From assembly GCA_050084985.1 (NCBI GenBank), contig JBITNC010000001.1, forward strand, positions 171,740,001 through 171,804,000: a stretch of DNA of 64,000 nt, in the 5' to 3' direction. Below the pieces are notes generated by a model. That model had not been told where the DNA came from and made no database searches. It saw nothing but the letters and a program-made list of their open reading frames with translations. Made by a program: the position numbers and the translations under genes. The number at the start of each line of letters is the position of its first letter. Position 1 is the first letter of the stretch. This DNA comes from Nageia nagi. Lineage: Eukaryota; Pinophyta. Shown here piece after piece: positions 34,566 to 46,780 of this stretch.

Positions 34566-34880
34566 TGTAATGTTCCCATTTTTTAGGTGTTTTCCCTATT
34601 TCAACTCTAATAAATGGGAACATTAATTTAAATATGATTTTATCTATTTTTGTAGGAATTAGCCAAAATGATGTAAATTCCACTTAGAGGTTTAGTAAAA
34701 TCTCTAATTACAAAATAAATGATCCTTTTATTTCTTAATTGTATTTATTTAAATTACTAAAATATAAATAATGATGTATTTGTAATAGTAAGACAATTAT
34801 ATTTATAAATGCAATATTAGTCTCCTTGAAAGAGGTGTTTTATATTTTAGCCTTGAAAATTGCAATGTTGGCATTTAATG
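34566..34880 (+). repeat. Repeat family H, copy 1 (probable LTR start) with 14-bp inverted repeat
   Basis: Starts TGTAATGTTCCCATT and shares order and sequence with 60210-60420, including AAATGCAATATTAGTCTCC versus AAATGCAATATTGGTCTCC and AGGTGTT. TAATGTTCCCATTT (34568-34581) is exactly complementary to AAATGGGAACATTA (34612-34625), a perfect 14-bp stem with a 30-base loop. Confidence 0.6.
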
Positions 34881-36060
34881 TATCTATAGTCATTCATTCT
34901 CCACTCTTTGAGGTAGAGTATCCCTAGGTGATTGCATTGATTATGAGACATCATTAAGAGCTCCAAGATTGGATGTGGCATATCAAGGAGTTATTTGGCA
35001 TCTCAATACTATGGAAGACTCCTATACTTGGATGTTAGGCATTTAGGACCTCATTCATACCCATGTTGAATTTTTGGAAATCCCAAGATCCCACTTCACC
35101 CTTCTTGGGTATTGGACACTCAAAATTGATCCCAATGTATCTTGATATCACCTCCTCTTGGACATTGCATTCTTGTACCATTGGATGTGATCTCACTTAT
35201 CCCAAGGTTCTTTATCTAGGATGTTGCAAACATGAGCACACGGATCACACCTCTCCATCATTGGATCAAATGTATGCAATATTATATGAGTGACTACATC
35301 ACTTATAAAATGAGAACACTTGATCTTTCCAAAGTATGTTGATTATTGATCAAAACCCCCCTTTTTATCGGATTGAGTGTGAGAACTCTATCTTTGCCAC
35401 TTGTAGGGAAACTTGCATTTTAGGTCTTGAGGTGATAGGAAGTTATCCTCAAGCTTACTCCAACATTCTTGAGAGGAACATTGTTGGTTCTATCATAAAG
35501 TTGTGGGGAAGTCTTAGACTAGGCCTTGTTGCTACTACGATTGGAGAGGCCCTAGAGCTATCCAACAAAACCCTATTGGAGGAAGTCTAGGTACAAGCTC
35601 CTTAGGTCAAATATATTGTAATTACACTATTTACTTTTTCATATAAATATAATTACATTTTTTCTATCTTGATTTTCCATTTATCTCCTTGTGCTTGGAT
35701 TTTGGATCTCAAAGTGTATCTTCATAGCATAAAATTAATTTTTGCTTCCTTGTTGTTGCATTGAGTTTTTGGGGATATTTTGCATGCTCAAAGTAGCTTA
35801 ATTTCCAAATTAATGAGTTGTTGAATTTTCATGTGTATTTTGAGCTTGTTTGGACAATTTCAAAGCATCAAGCCAAATGTCCCTCTCTTAAGGCACATTT
35901 TAGGAGTGATCCCTAGTTTGACTCATCACAAAAATATTAGATACTAGAGTTAAAATAAAAAATATTTAAATATATATATATATGCAAGAGTTGTACAAAA
36001 TATTGAAATTCATAAAGAATGTTATGAAAATGAAAATATAAATGTTAATGTAAGTATTAA
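34881..36060. other. Non-coding region after repeat H
   Basis: No recognisable protein. The open frames 35063-35293 and 35336-35590 lack any known motif and are probably LTR U3/R text. A (TA)n run is at about 35,966-35,982. Confidence 0.4.
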
Positions 36061-36500
36061 TTGCATGGATATGAAAGGCTCATCTTAAAAGGTGAAGTGG
36101 AGAAAAAGATTCAAGTATTCTACATCAAATTCCAAGTAAATAACACCAAGATTGATGCTCTTTTTCATGTTCATTCTCAAGTGAATATGATTTTAGAGGA
36201 TTTGGCACAAAAGTTATGGTTGGAGACTTATCTTCATCCAAATTTATATCCACTTGGATGGGTATGAAACAAGACAAAGATGCAAGTTATATGGTAATAA
36301 AAATTGAGATTTACCATTAATGTTGATTATATTTATGAGGCTAAATTAGGTGTTATAACTCTTGATATGGTCAAAAAAGTGTTAAGGGGTCCTTAATTAT
36401 TTTATAGAGAGGTTGTTTATTATAGAAGATAGAATAAATATCACCTTTTTAAGGATGGTAGATCTCTTATTATGAAATTTTATGTGAAATAGAGTGAAAT
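36061..36500 (+). pseudogene. Element G: gypsy retropepsin (relic)
   Basis: Reads FYIKFQVNNTKIDALFHVHS, then QVNMILEDLAQKLWLETYLH and PNLYPLGWV, then CKLRF-like and LGVITLDMVKKVL, YREVVYY and NKYHLFKDG. This is the order of a Del/CRM-type protease domain. The catalytic Asp-Ser-Gly is replaced (reads FHVHS), so it is dead. No RT follows; instead a gag-tail-like segment does, so the element was internally deleted. Confidence 0.65.
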
Positions 36501-36866
36501 TATTGTTATTGCATGTCTAGAAATCTAATACTTATGGAAATGAGAAATCAATGGAATGAGAAACCATCAGTTCAAGAACAATATGATCATACTTTAATGA
36601 GGAATCCTATGATTGAGACTAACAAGAAGAAAGTATTTCATCACAAAAATAAGAGGTATTCTAGAGGTAAAGTGGGAGTACAAGGTCATGGAGGATATTA
36701 CTCACCATTTGCATCTCTTGGAGGATTTGTGCCATGGAATCCTTGGATTATTTCAATGTATCATGGAAGGGGAGAAATATGTTATGGGTTTACATAACTC
36801 ACAATTATTCCTCATTATTATTTCTTTGATATTTTGGGGATCAAAGCCTCCTCACTGAGGAGGTGT
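36501..36866 (+). pseudogene. Element G: gag-tail-like segment and purine tract (relic)
   Basis: KRYSRGKVGVQGHGGYYSPF and GGFVPWNPWII resemble the Pro/Trp-rich tail of element F's gag, which likewise runs into GAGGAG-type purines and then a TGAT...GGATCAT LTR start. A purine tract TGAGGAGGTG precedes 36867. Its placement after the protease suggests a deletion derivative. Confidence 0.4.
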
Positions 36867-37617
36867 GATAAAAAATGGATCATGTAAATGAAAAAAAATT
36901 ATTAGAGTGAGGATTTGGTGAATTATCATTCTTGGGTGGTATTTGGAGCATTTCCTATTGGTATTGTGGAGTTGTTGTTGCTAGAACCTACATAAAATAG
37001 ATCAAAAATCTTTGGTAATGCATAACATATTTAAATACATCCAATTAAGGTAATTATTTTTCCACTGAAAATAATTTTCCATCAAGTATATGCATGCCTA
37101 GCTTTAACAAAGATTTAATCTTCATTCTCTCCATTTTGTTGATCCTATCATTACATAAAAGCTACATTAAGGGCATTGACGAAGTTGAAAACTAGTAGTA
37201 AGGAGATTGAAAAATTTGTTTCCTATAACAAGGGTATCAACAAAGTGGAACCAAAATTCATGGAAAAGGAATTTGAAGTTGTTAAGCTATTTCAAAAGTT
37301 GGGGAGTCATTTGGAATGAACGAACATTAGTTTCAAAGTATAAACTTGCTTAGAAACTTGTAGGGGGTGAGTTGAACTTGTAGAGAGCTTGTTCAATAAA
37401 TGTTTCTTAGTTGTACCTATTTTTTCAACAACTAAGGATTTTGGTGATTGATTTGGTTGATCAATAGGGGTTATAAATCATCAAAGTTGAACATGCAAGC
37501 ATTTTTCCAAAGTTGACATAATACTCAGTCTACTTTGTAATTCTAACATCTATATTATTGATCAATAAATCAAAACAGAGCTATTAAAAGTGTATGTTTA
37601 TCACTCTATATTATTGT
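36867..37617 (+). repeat. Truncated LTR-like segment of element G
   Basis: Starts TGATAAAAAATGGATCATG, comparable to F's TGATCTAAAATTGGATCAT, then diverges. It ends where D's 5' LTR begins. Probably an LTR interrupted by D. Confidence 0.4.
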
Positions 37618-38621
37618 TGTAGACACATCAAAATTGTTCATTCATATACCTCAAGTAATTCATGATGACTAGACATGTCCAAATATTCATCATGATCCCA
37701 TCAACCCTTCATCTTATTTGACCCCATTTGCTCATTCATTTTTTGGTAACTTGAGCCTCTATTACCATCTTGTTCTTTTGGACCCTAATCATCCTATAGA
37801 TTAGGGGATTAGTTAATTGGTTAGGTGAAAACCCTAACCATTCCACCGATTAAACATGTATAAAATTCAATTCAAAATTAGAGTTCCCTCTCCTTACATT
37901 CACTCTTGTAATGGAGAACCTATGACTTCTTATTGTCCATGCACACTTGGAACTATCCATTCAAGATTTTGGCCAAGATTCTCTCACTTGGATCTATACC
38001 TATCACTTCCAAAGCAACAAAAAGTGGATTCTTATCCTCTTCTTGCAAAGAAACCTTGGGTGACACATTATTGGCCTTTGTTTTGTGGATATAATGATTG
38101 TTTTGAGTGTTTTTGCAAGATATTGAGGAGACATCAAAAAGAGATTAATCATTTATATCCTTTTTGTGTTTTTATATTTTTTTTTGTGCATGGTTGCATA
38201 CTAGTTATTTTAGGCTAGTCCCTTGTGGATTTAGGCTAGGATAATCTAGTTTATTTTATGGTTGTTAATCTAGTTTAATCCTAAGCTAGCTTGCATTATA
38301 AGTATTATCCCATTTTCAATTGCCTTGTTGATTCAAGGTGGGGGGGCTTACAAGCCCATTTTAGCTCTCTTTGTCTGTTCCTAGGGTATTAAGGACCTAA
38401 GAATTAGAAGCTTCCCCTTTGGTCCCATTCATAGGTTATTTGAGGTTATGGGTATTGCACAAGGAAAAGAAAAATACTCTAAACCCTATCTCCATCCATT
38501 TTTTATATATTTATCATTAATATAATCACATTTTCAAGCAATATTTTAGACATTGCAAAGTAGGTCCTTCCTAGGGGGGAGGGACCCCAAGTGTGGGGTC
38601 TCCCTTTTTTAAGGGTTTACA
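37618..38621 (+). repeat. Element D 5' LTR
   Basis: Starts TGTAGACACATCAAAATTG and ends GGGTTTACA. Near its 3' end, GACCCCA (38583-38589), AGTG, TGGGGTC (38594-38600) forms a 7-bp palindrome. Confidence 0.85.
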
Positions 38622-40110
38622 ATATGGCAATCATGGTGGTACCTCCCTTGGTCCAAGATCTTACAACTATAAGGGGGTTTTGTATCCCTTTTCCCTTTGT
38701 TTTTTTCATTATCTGTGACCCCTCCTTCCAAGTTTTTTGGTTATATTTGGGCATTGACTTGGTCTAATTTTTTTAGGGAACATTCCTGACCTATCCTAGA
38801 TGAATCTTTGAAAATTTTGGAGTATCAATGTCAATAAAGTAGTAGCCAATTTCCTACAAACTAGTTGATAGATCCTATTCAGCCTTTAGCAGATTGGTTA
38901 GGATTTGTACATTTGAACTGTTGGTTGGTTCTTATCCAATCAATTCCTCTTTTTTAGTCGGTCTAAGTTGTACTAGTAAGATTTATTTAGGGTTTTGAGC
39001 TAGATTTTCTCATTTTTTACAAGTTTCATAAATTCCCAACCCTATAATTAGGTGGCAATAGTCCCCTACCACCATTTTAGCTATTGAGTTGTACATTTAA
39101 TGCTTATTTAGTGCTTTTAAATTTAAATTTTTAAATTCTTTGAGTACTAATGTGATTGGTTTTTCATCTGATTTATTGACCCACCAGTTGATACTGCTAG
39201 TCGGTCTATAGCACACTGACTATGATCAAAGTCTATAACATAGGTATTCCATGTATAGGAGCTTGGAGCTAGAGCATCCCAGGCTAGTACCCTTCTTTTA
39301 TCATGCTTTATGTTAGGACTTGTGTGCTTGGTGCATTTTTAGGATTTCTATCCTATTTTTGTTTGCTCTTATTTTGCTAACTAAAGAAAAAGAAAAAATT
39401 GAAAGGAAAAAAAATGAAAAGCTATTTCATTTTGTTCTCCTACTTGCATTAGAGAAATCAAAATCATTCTTGGGTGGGAGTGCCTTTATTTTGAAATCAT
39501 TTTTTTTATAAAAGAAATGGCAAATATCAAAAGGGATTAGTTGCATTTTGCACACATACAATTGCTTTCCATATTTGATTTCTTATACTTGCATATAAGT
39601 TCACACAAGCCTAGGGAGTATCTAAGGTATGTGGACTTCACCACCATGGCCTAAACCATACTTGGATTTCATCACCAAGGTGGGATCCCCCCTCTATTTT
39701 GTAAGTAGTCAATAGAGGTACTTGAGTACCCTTGTAAAATGATCTACATCCCTAGAGATTGATCCTTACCTAAAAATGTTTGAGTAGACTCATCTGTAGG
39801 GAAACTAATAAGAGTCAAAATTTATAAGTTACTTAAAATTTTGTCTCATTAAAAATATAATCTTCCTAATTGGAAAATAAGTGATTAGACAAGATAATTA
39901 CTATAGCTATCTTCCACACTATTGCTATCTTGCATATAGGAAATATGTCTTGAGATCATATTAGGGTTATGTACCTTAATTTTGCATCCACTAAGAAGCT
40001 CACAAAAAAATTCTAGGCTTCATGTTTCTTTATTTCCACTTGTATGGTACCATTGGTATACTTTGCTTTATGCCACTTTGTTTATTTAAATCTTTGTTTA
40101 TGCTCCTAAT
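38622..40110 (+). other. Element D leader and candidate primer site
   Basis: TGGCAATCATGGTGG (38625-38639) lies three bases past the LTR and could be a decayed primer site; the tRNA is uncertain. The rest is non-coding leader. The open frame 39320-39511 has no coding character. Confidence 0.5.
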
Positions 40111-42921
40111 ATGGAAGGTGCATCACATAATATAATTGATACTAAGGCACAATTTAAAGCTAGATAAACTAGATTTGCATAATCTAATCCACCTTCTCAA
40201 CTACCTTCACCTCACATGTCTCAACCATTTTCACTTCATATGACCTAACCCCCTAATATTCCATCTTCTTCACCTAGACATGTTTCCATTTCTTTCCATC
40301 AAGAGGATCCACAATTTCATAGAGATTTGCATGCAAGTTTACATAAGAATCCCTTGTATGGTGATGTTAGTTCTCCACACCATGTGGAAGCTATTCTGAT
40401 GATCTTCCTACCTAGGAACAACTATTTTTGAGTTATCCTCATATCCAATACCTTTTCCATTAGTTTAGGGCTAAACAACCTTTGGGTTTTAGGCCCCTAT
40501 CCGCCAATCTACCACCCTCTTTGGAAGAGAAGGTAGGGGTGTCATAACCTTTACTTCCTCCTTCTCTGTCCCATGTTATCACTATGGCAACTTCACTATG
40601 TAACCCAAGCATGTCATCCCTTCCTAATCCTTATAGTGTCATTTACCATCATGATCCTTCCTATGGAAATCCTCCATCATCCAACTTGCCTTCTTCTACA
40701 TTGATCCTCCACCCTGTGAAACTCTTGATTCTCCCACAACCATTTGCATAACATGAGGGCCTATAATGATGAATTGGAAAGAATAAATTGACCTATTATT
40801 GTTCCTCCTCCTTAGCCTCATGGTCAAGTGCAACAAGTCTTATCAACCTTGCCTCAAGATCCATTAATCTCTCATGTGGACCCTTTGGTTCAATCTTCAT
40901 GGCCACACATTGAACCTCCTACTCTAATACCATCAAGCGATCCTCCCCATGATGGTGAGGAGAGAGCCCAAATGTTTGAGGAATGATATAGGCTTCTAAA
41001 AGCTAAAAAACTTGCATAATTTGTTGGACCTCATCATAAGCAAGAGTTAATTGTTAATCCATAAGTATTAAGGATTGCAACTCCTCCCCAAGTTGCTATG
41101 GCTGACCAAACATATTTATCTTACCAAAAAGACCCCATAGCACCTAGCAACTTGATCAATCCTAATCCTTAAGAGATCATTCTATCTTATGTGGTACCCA
41201 AATTTTTCCAACCTAAGGTACACATTAGTGTTGTGTCTCAAGTTCTTTCTTCTCAAGTTATCATACCTCCATATGCTACTTCTTAAAACCCTAATTATAC
41301 TCAAGCATATATTGGTCCTAAACCTTAAGAGCTTACTTATGTGCAAAAATATGTCCAATATTTTCAATAAGTTCAAGCTCCATCTCTTGTACAACCTCAA
41401 GGTGTGCATAACCAAGTGGCACATGGCTTTGTATTCCAACCCCACCATACACAGCAAGTGAATGTTGCCTTAATGCAACCAGTTCATCAACCTCAAGGGA
41501 AAAAATAAGAAACTAATTCTTATTAGGCTCTAGGCTATTAGGTTATTGGTTCCTTTCTTCCACCTTCCTGTCATGATGAAATTCTCAAAAAGTTGTAAGA
41601 GATGGATCAATAGTTAAATAATCAAGGCAAATCCAATTTGTCTTATGGATCCATTTGTAATGAACCAATCCATCCATCATTACTTATAAAAGACTTTTTG
41701 TACAAGTTTAAATTTCAAAATATGGATAAGTTTAAAGGGAAAGAGGATCCTAGAGAGAATCTAAGGAACTTCAAGTATTCTTGCTATATCATAGCTAATG
41801 ATGACATTCTAATGTTGAAGACCTTTTCTATGACTTTGGCAAGCCAAACCCTATATTGGTATAACAACTTGCCACAACATAGTATCTTATCTTTCTAATA
41901 TTTGGCTAATCAATTCTTGGATCACTTTGGGATAAACATAAGAAAGAGAGATTCCATTATGAACTTGAGTAAGTTATCCCAATTTGATGATGAAGCTATA
42001 TTAGATTATGTGTCCCATTGGAGAGTAGTTGTAACCAACATGCCCTATAGCTTTCCCCAATAGGAGTTGGTCAAGCTATTCTCTACAAGTTGCAATAAAC
42101 ACATCTCTTCTACCTTGCAAATTTAAAGGCACCTTACCTTTGAAGATGTTTTGGCTAAGGCAAAAGTCATTAAAGAAGTAAATATATAAGATGGAAATAT
42201 AAAGCTCAAAAATAAGGATAATAACAATGCCCAAAAGACATGTAATAATGGTGGTAATCCTAATCCAACCTCACCTAGATCACAAGCAAATCAAGTTACA
42301 TATACGATTAACCAAGCACAACCAATACTCCAACTAGCTCCTCCTAGAAAAAGAAATAATCAACCAAGGAATCAAGAAAACCAAGCAAATTAGGGTAATC
42401 AAGCTAATCAAGGTAAAAATTAGGTGAGACCTCCTAGACCACCCAAAAAACCTCAGTAGTAGCAAAGAAATTGGAAATCATTAGTGGAGCCCATAGAATA
42501 CATACTCAAGAATATTCTAGATGCAAGGCTAGTAACACTTCCTAAGATAATACAAGTAGACCCTAATGGTATGCACCTATAATGGTATAGAGAAGATGAG
42601 TTTTGTGCTTTCCATCATGAACAAGGGCATGCTACTAATCAATGTCAAACTTTGAGATCCAACATTCAAATATTGATTGATGATGGTCATCTTTCCATAG
42701 GAGCTCTAGAAGATCAACCTAATAGAGATTTGGAGGTGTCCCAAAATCCTTTTCTAGGATATGGTCCTAATGTAAACCAAGTAACTACCATGTCTTCTAC
42801 CTTGATACAAGTCACACATGGTAGTCCTTTACCAATCAATTTTGTTCGTATGATGGACATTGAGCCAATATATGTTGCTACATGTATGGGGAGAGGAGAT
42901 GAGAGAGGACCACCTCCTTGA
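40111..42921 (+). pseudogene. Element D gag (relic, about 935 codons)
   Basis: The ATG at 40111 opens MEGASHNIIDTKAQFK. A long Pro/Gln/Ser-rich N-terminal part includes HQEDPQFHRDLHASLH (40300-40350). The capsid core is at 41640-42120: FKFQNMDKFKGKEDPRENL, TLASQTLYWYNNLP and YVSHWRVVVTNMP. An Asn/Gln-rich hinge follows at 42200-42480. The zinc-binding FCAFHHEQGHATNQC (42601-42645, C-x2-H-x4-H-x4-C) is intact. Stops are nearly all TAG or TAA where Gln is expected, with few frameshifts, so the text is unusually readable over 2.8 kb. Confidence 0.85.
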
Positions 42922-43199
42922 GATACTAGAGCATAGTAGCTTGCCTAGTGAATATCCAAGTTCTATCTCAACCTTCTCAACTAGCTAGTATAGTTCAAAA
43001 TTAGTTAGAGTAGTAGTTGAGATTAACTTCTACTAAGCTATTCTTATGGGATTTATTGTAATAATCCAAATCTCATCGATATGCCTTCAATGATATTCTT
43101 AGAACCATTGAGTTATCTAATTATGATCCTAATACCTTTGTTGATTTTTTTGTGATAATTAATATTATATGAGGCCTTATATCATTTTTTATATGAATG

Positions 43200-43729
43200 A
43201 GACATATCATACTCCTGATTCATCTACAAAACATCCAACTATATACATTATTGCATACATAGATGGGAAAGGATTCAAGAGGGTTATGATTGATGAGGGT
43301 TTAGCTATAAATATGGTATTGATAGTAGTGCTTTAGAACCTTGGTATTCCCTTATCTTACTTAAGTGATCCCACTCTAGCCATCAATGTGTTTAATAATA
43401 CCTTATCTACTACTCCAGGAGTAGTTATGATTCCTATTAAGGTTGGAGCTAGATCAGTTCCTATGCCCTACCATGTTATCGAGGGTGAGATATAGTATAA
43501 CATCCTTTTAGTCTAACCTTGGATTGATGAGATGGATGGTATTTCTTATTTGATACATGGTTATTTTAAGTATCTGTATGGTAGTAAGACTCATTGTATT
43601 CCAATGGAATTGACCCCCTTTGGCCATTTCAACCTTATTCAAGCTCATGATCCATTTTCTATGTCAATTTTAATGCCTATCACTATCGTTTTGAACAATA
43701 ACCTTGATCAACCATATTCAAGTTCATAA
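43200..43729 (+). pseudogene. Element D protease (relic)
   Basis: TIYIIAYIDGKGFKRVMIDE leads to Asp-Glu-Gly (43285-43300), where retropepsins have Asp-Ser/Thr/Gly-Gly. GLAINMVLIVVL and GVVMIPIKVGARSVPMPYHV follow, then PWIDEMDGISYLIHGYFKYL, the usual end of this domain. Two internal TAG stops. Confidence 0.7.
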
Positions 43730-44990
43730 GCTCCCCAATCTCTATATCCTCATTCCAATCCATCTCTTGGGTTGCAACCTTTCATGTCTTTACTTCCATT
43801 GGATGTACCTCACCCTACGCATCCCAATAATAAGTCTTCTACTAAGTCTTCATCATTGCAATCATTGGGTTTTGTACCTCATGCCAAGAGACCTCAATTC
43901 TATAATCAAGTTTCTCCACCTTGTGACCTATATCAATCATTATATATACCACTTCAACTTTCCCAAGAGGAAGAGTGTCATGTTTCTACTTTTGATGATA
44001 CCATTTAGGATAAGGATGATTACCATGATGATTCTAATTCTTATTCTATTTTGGTGCAATATGCCAACCTTTATTTGGGGGAATATTGGATTGAGAATGT
44101 GTCACCTCATGTTGTGTTAGTCAAGGATTTAATTTGACCTCAGGATGCATCCATTTCCATTGGATATATTATTCCTTTATGTTGATATCCCAAATAGTCT
44201 TTCTTTATTTATGTTGGTATTGATTCATTTTCTAATCTCCCTCTCAATCATCCTTTGAAAGAGAGCTTTCATGTTAAGATTGATTACTTTCCATGTACTA
44301 ATTTTATATATCAATATTTTTAGCTTTGTAAATGACAAGGTTATGGGTTGGGAATGTTTGAGCAAGGCATGGTCCATGCCTTCCAAGCAACTTTTCAAGC
44401 TAGTCATGACAAGAGGGACCTAGTTTTTAAAGGTCCCAAATCCTTAGTGCTTGAAGAAGAGTTTACCAACTTTGACATTCATGATAAATATTTTGATTTT
44501 AATGATATTAGTCTTTATTTTCATCCTTATAATCCTACTTCATTAGATTGTTCAACCCCATTCAATTTCTTTGATGATCCTTCATCTTCATATTTGGTCA
44601 TTTCTATCTATATGGTTTCTCTTTATGAGCTTGATTATTTTTTTATCCTCTTGATGTGACTCTTCAATTACTATTGATCCTAAATCCATGGACTTATGCA
44701 TTTCACCATCAAGCTTCTTATCACCATGTGAGGATTTTTTTCCTTCTCATTGGTCTTTTTATGAAGCATCTTTCTCATGTCTTACGTCTACCATCCCTGA
44801 TCCTACCAAATATGATTACCCATAACTTCCCATCCTTAAGCAACTCTAAGAAGGGTTTCACATGCATGTGGGTGGCCTTGTTGAGATTTATATTAGTGAT
44901 AATACTGAAGATTCTAAGATCATTTATGTTGGTGAAATTTTGAATGAATTTGAGCATTTAGATCATTTACACTGATATGTCAAGTTTAGA
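43730..44990 (+). pseudogene. Element D protease-RT linker with G-patch-like motif (relic)
   Basis: Coding text across several frames, rich in Pro/Ser/Asp. At about 44338-44385, YGLGMFEQGMVHAF fits the Gly-x-Gly-Leu-Gly...Gln-Gly core of the G-patch that often occurs between protease and RT in Tat-type elements. This is an RNA-binding motif in other proteins. EEEFTNFDIHDKYFDFNDIS follows. Frameshifts at about 44,010 and 44,660. Confidence 0.55.
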
Positions 44991-45720
44991 TCCTAACCTT
45001 GTTGTGCATAACATTGTGACCTATCATGATGCCAAGCCAATCAAGCAAAAACTTAGGAATTTTAATCCAACCCAATATCTTTGATCAAGGATGAGCCTCA
45101 AAATATCTTGAAAGCTTACTTCATCAAATCTATTGATTATCCCAAGTGGATCTCTAACATGTTCCTATCAATCAATCTGATGGTCGTATTCATATTTGCA
45201 TGAATTTTCATGATCTTAACAATTTGTGTCCTAAGGATAACTTTCCATTACCAAACATTGATATCTTAGTAAATAATATAGTATGGTATGATATGTTATC
45301 CCTTATGGATGGTGTTTTAGGTTATAACCAGATATGGGTAAATCTTGATGATCATCATAAGATAGCTTTCACCATCCCTTGGGGAATGTACTTTTATTGA
45401 GTCAATCCCTTCAATCTCAAGAACACTAAGGCTACCTATCAAATATCCATGACTTATATCTTTAATGATATGATGCATGATATTATGGAATATTATGTTG
45501 ATGATCTTTGGTCAAATCTAAGACACGTAAGAAACATTGGAATGTCCTTCATAAGGTATTTAACCATATTCTTGAGCATAACATTAGATTCAACCCTAAG
45601 AAGTGCATTTTTGGTGTAATATTAGGTAATATTATAGGTTTCATCATGTCTAAGTGAGGTATTGAAATTTAACCTAAAAAGTTCAAATCTATCATTGATA
45701 TAACTCCTCCACACAATCTT
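44991..45720 (+). pseudogene. Element D reverse transcriptase (relic)
   Basis: PNLVVHNIVTYHDAKPIKQK, then NFHDLNNLCPKDNFPLPNID and WYDMLSLMDGVLGYNQIWVN (45200-45350). KIAFTIPWGMYFY and then the catalytic YYVDD at about 45,489-45,503 follow, with a one-base loss directly after it. NIRFNPKKCIFGVILGNIIG and IGFIMSK come next. Multiple frameshifts. The RT is the most eroded part of D's pol. Confidence 0.85.
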
Positions 45721-46278
45721 AATATCTTGAGGAGTCTTTAAGGCAAGATCCAAACCATTTATAATTTTATAGCTCAACTTTTCAATAAGCATCACCCTTT
45801 TAATGTGATATTGAAATAGGGCATGATCTTTAAGTGTAATGAGAAGTTTTAATGTGCTCTTCATGATATTAAACACTACCTTACCACTCCTCCTCTCTTA
45901 ATCCACCATAGGGATGGTTTTCCTTTTTGTCTGTATCTTTCGATAATCGATTTTTCCATAGGGATCATGCTTGCTTAAAATAATGATCAAGGCAAGGAGT
46001 AGGATGTCTATTACCTTAGTCATACCTTTGTCAATTATGAGCTTATGTATATTTATATACAGTGTCTTTACCTTACCATTATCTTTATGGAAAAGAAATT
46101 ATGACATTACATGCTTAATCACATGACTTTTGTAATTTTTCGTTCTAACTAGTTGTAGCATATGATGAGAAAGAATTATCATAATTCATGAACATTAAAG
46201 TGGATAATGTTCTTGTCTAATTTTTACCTAGATTTTTTTAGTAAAAAATCCATTAAGGTTCTATTCATAGCATATTAG
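45721..46278 (+). pseudogene. Element D RNase H (relic)
   Basis: LRSL and GKIQTIYNFIAQLFNKHHPF are followed by HDIKHYLTTPPLLIHHRDGF, PFCLYLSIIDFSIGIMLA and YYLSHTFVNYELMY. The tail is eroded (LSNFYLDFFS). The order is RNase H after RT, as expected. Confidence 0.7.
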
Positions 46279-46780
46279 TTGGTCGAGGCCCCTTTGCTTG
46301 ATAGCTCTCCTATCAACATCAGTCTTCCTAATGAGGATATCTTTAAGATTAATGAGGAGGAGGAATTTTTTGATACATGTGAAATATTTTATATGACTAT
46401 GTACTTTGATGGGTCTAAATGTGAGCAAGGGAATGGTGCAAGGGTAGTCTTCTTCATGCCTCAGGGCATTCCCATCCCTTATTCTTTCAAGTTGGCTTTC
46501 CCTTGTACTAATAACAATATAGAATATGAAGCCTTTATCCTAGGTCTTAAGATTGTAATAACCCTTAAGGTTGAGAGGCTCATGATATATGGTGACTCTC
46601 TCTTAGTTATCAATCAGGTCTTAGGAGTTTATTAATGCCATAATGAACTCCTTAAATCCTATAGAGAGGAGGTTGTTAAACTCCTTAAGTTCTTTAAAGC
46701 CTATAAGATCGAGTCAACCCCTATATATTCTAATCGGTTTATGGATACCATGGCTTCTTTGGGATCACTAATTCCACCTA
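46279..46780 (+). pseudogene. Element D archaeal-type RNase H (aRH, relic)
   Basis: MYFDGS at 46399-46416 (Asp), NNIEYEAFILGLKIVITLKV (Glu), IYGDSLLVINQVLGVY (Asp) and SNRFMDTMASLGSLIP (last Asp). All four acidic positions are readable and only one stop (46633) interrupts, giving a 118-codon open run. It lies between RNase H and integrase, as in A. Confidence 0.85.

Noticed and set aside
41182-41461. Overlapping frames of about 90 codons on both strands
   Set aside because: They are shadows of D's gag, whose true frame here is interrupted by Gln-site stops.
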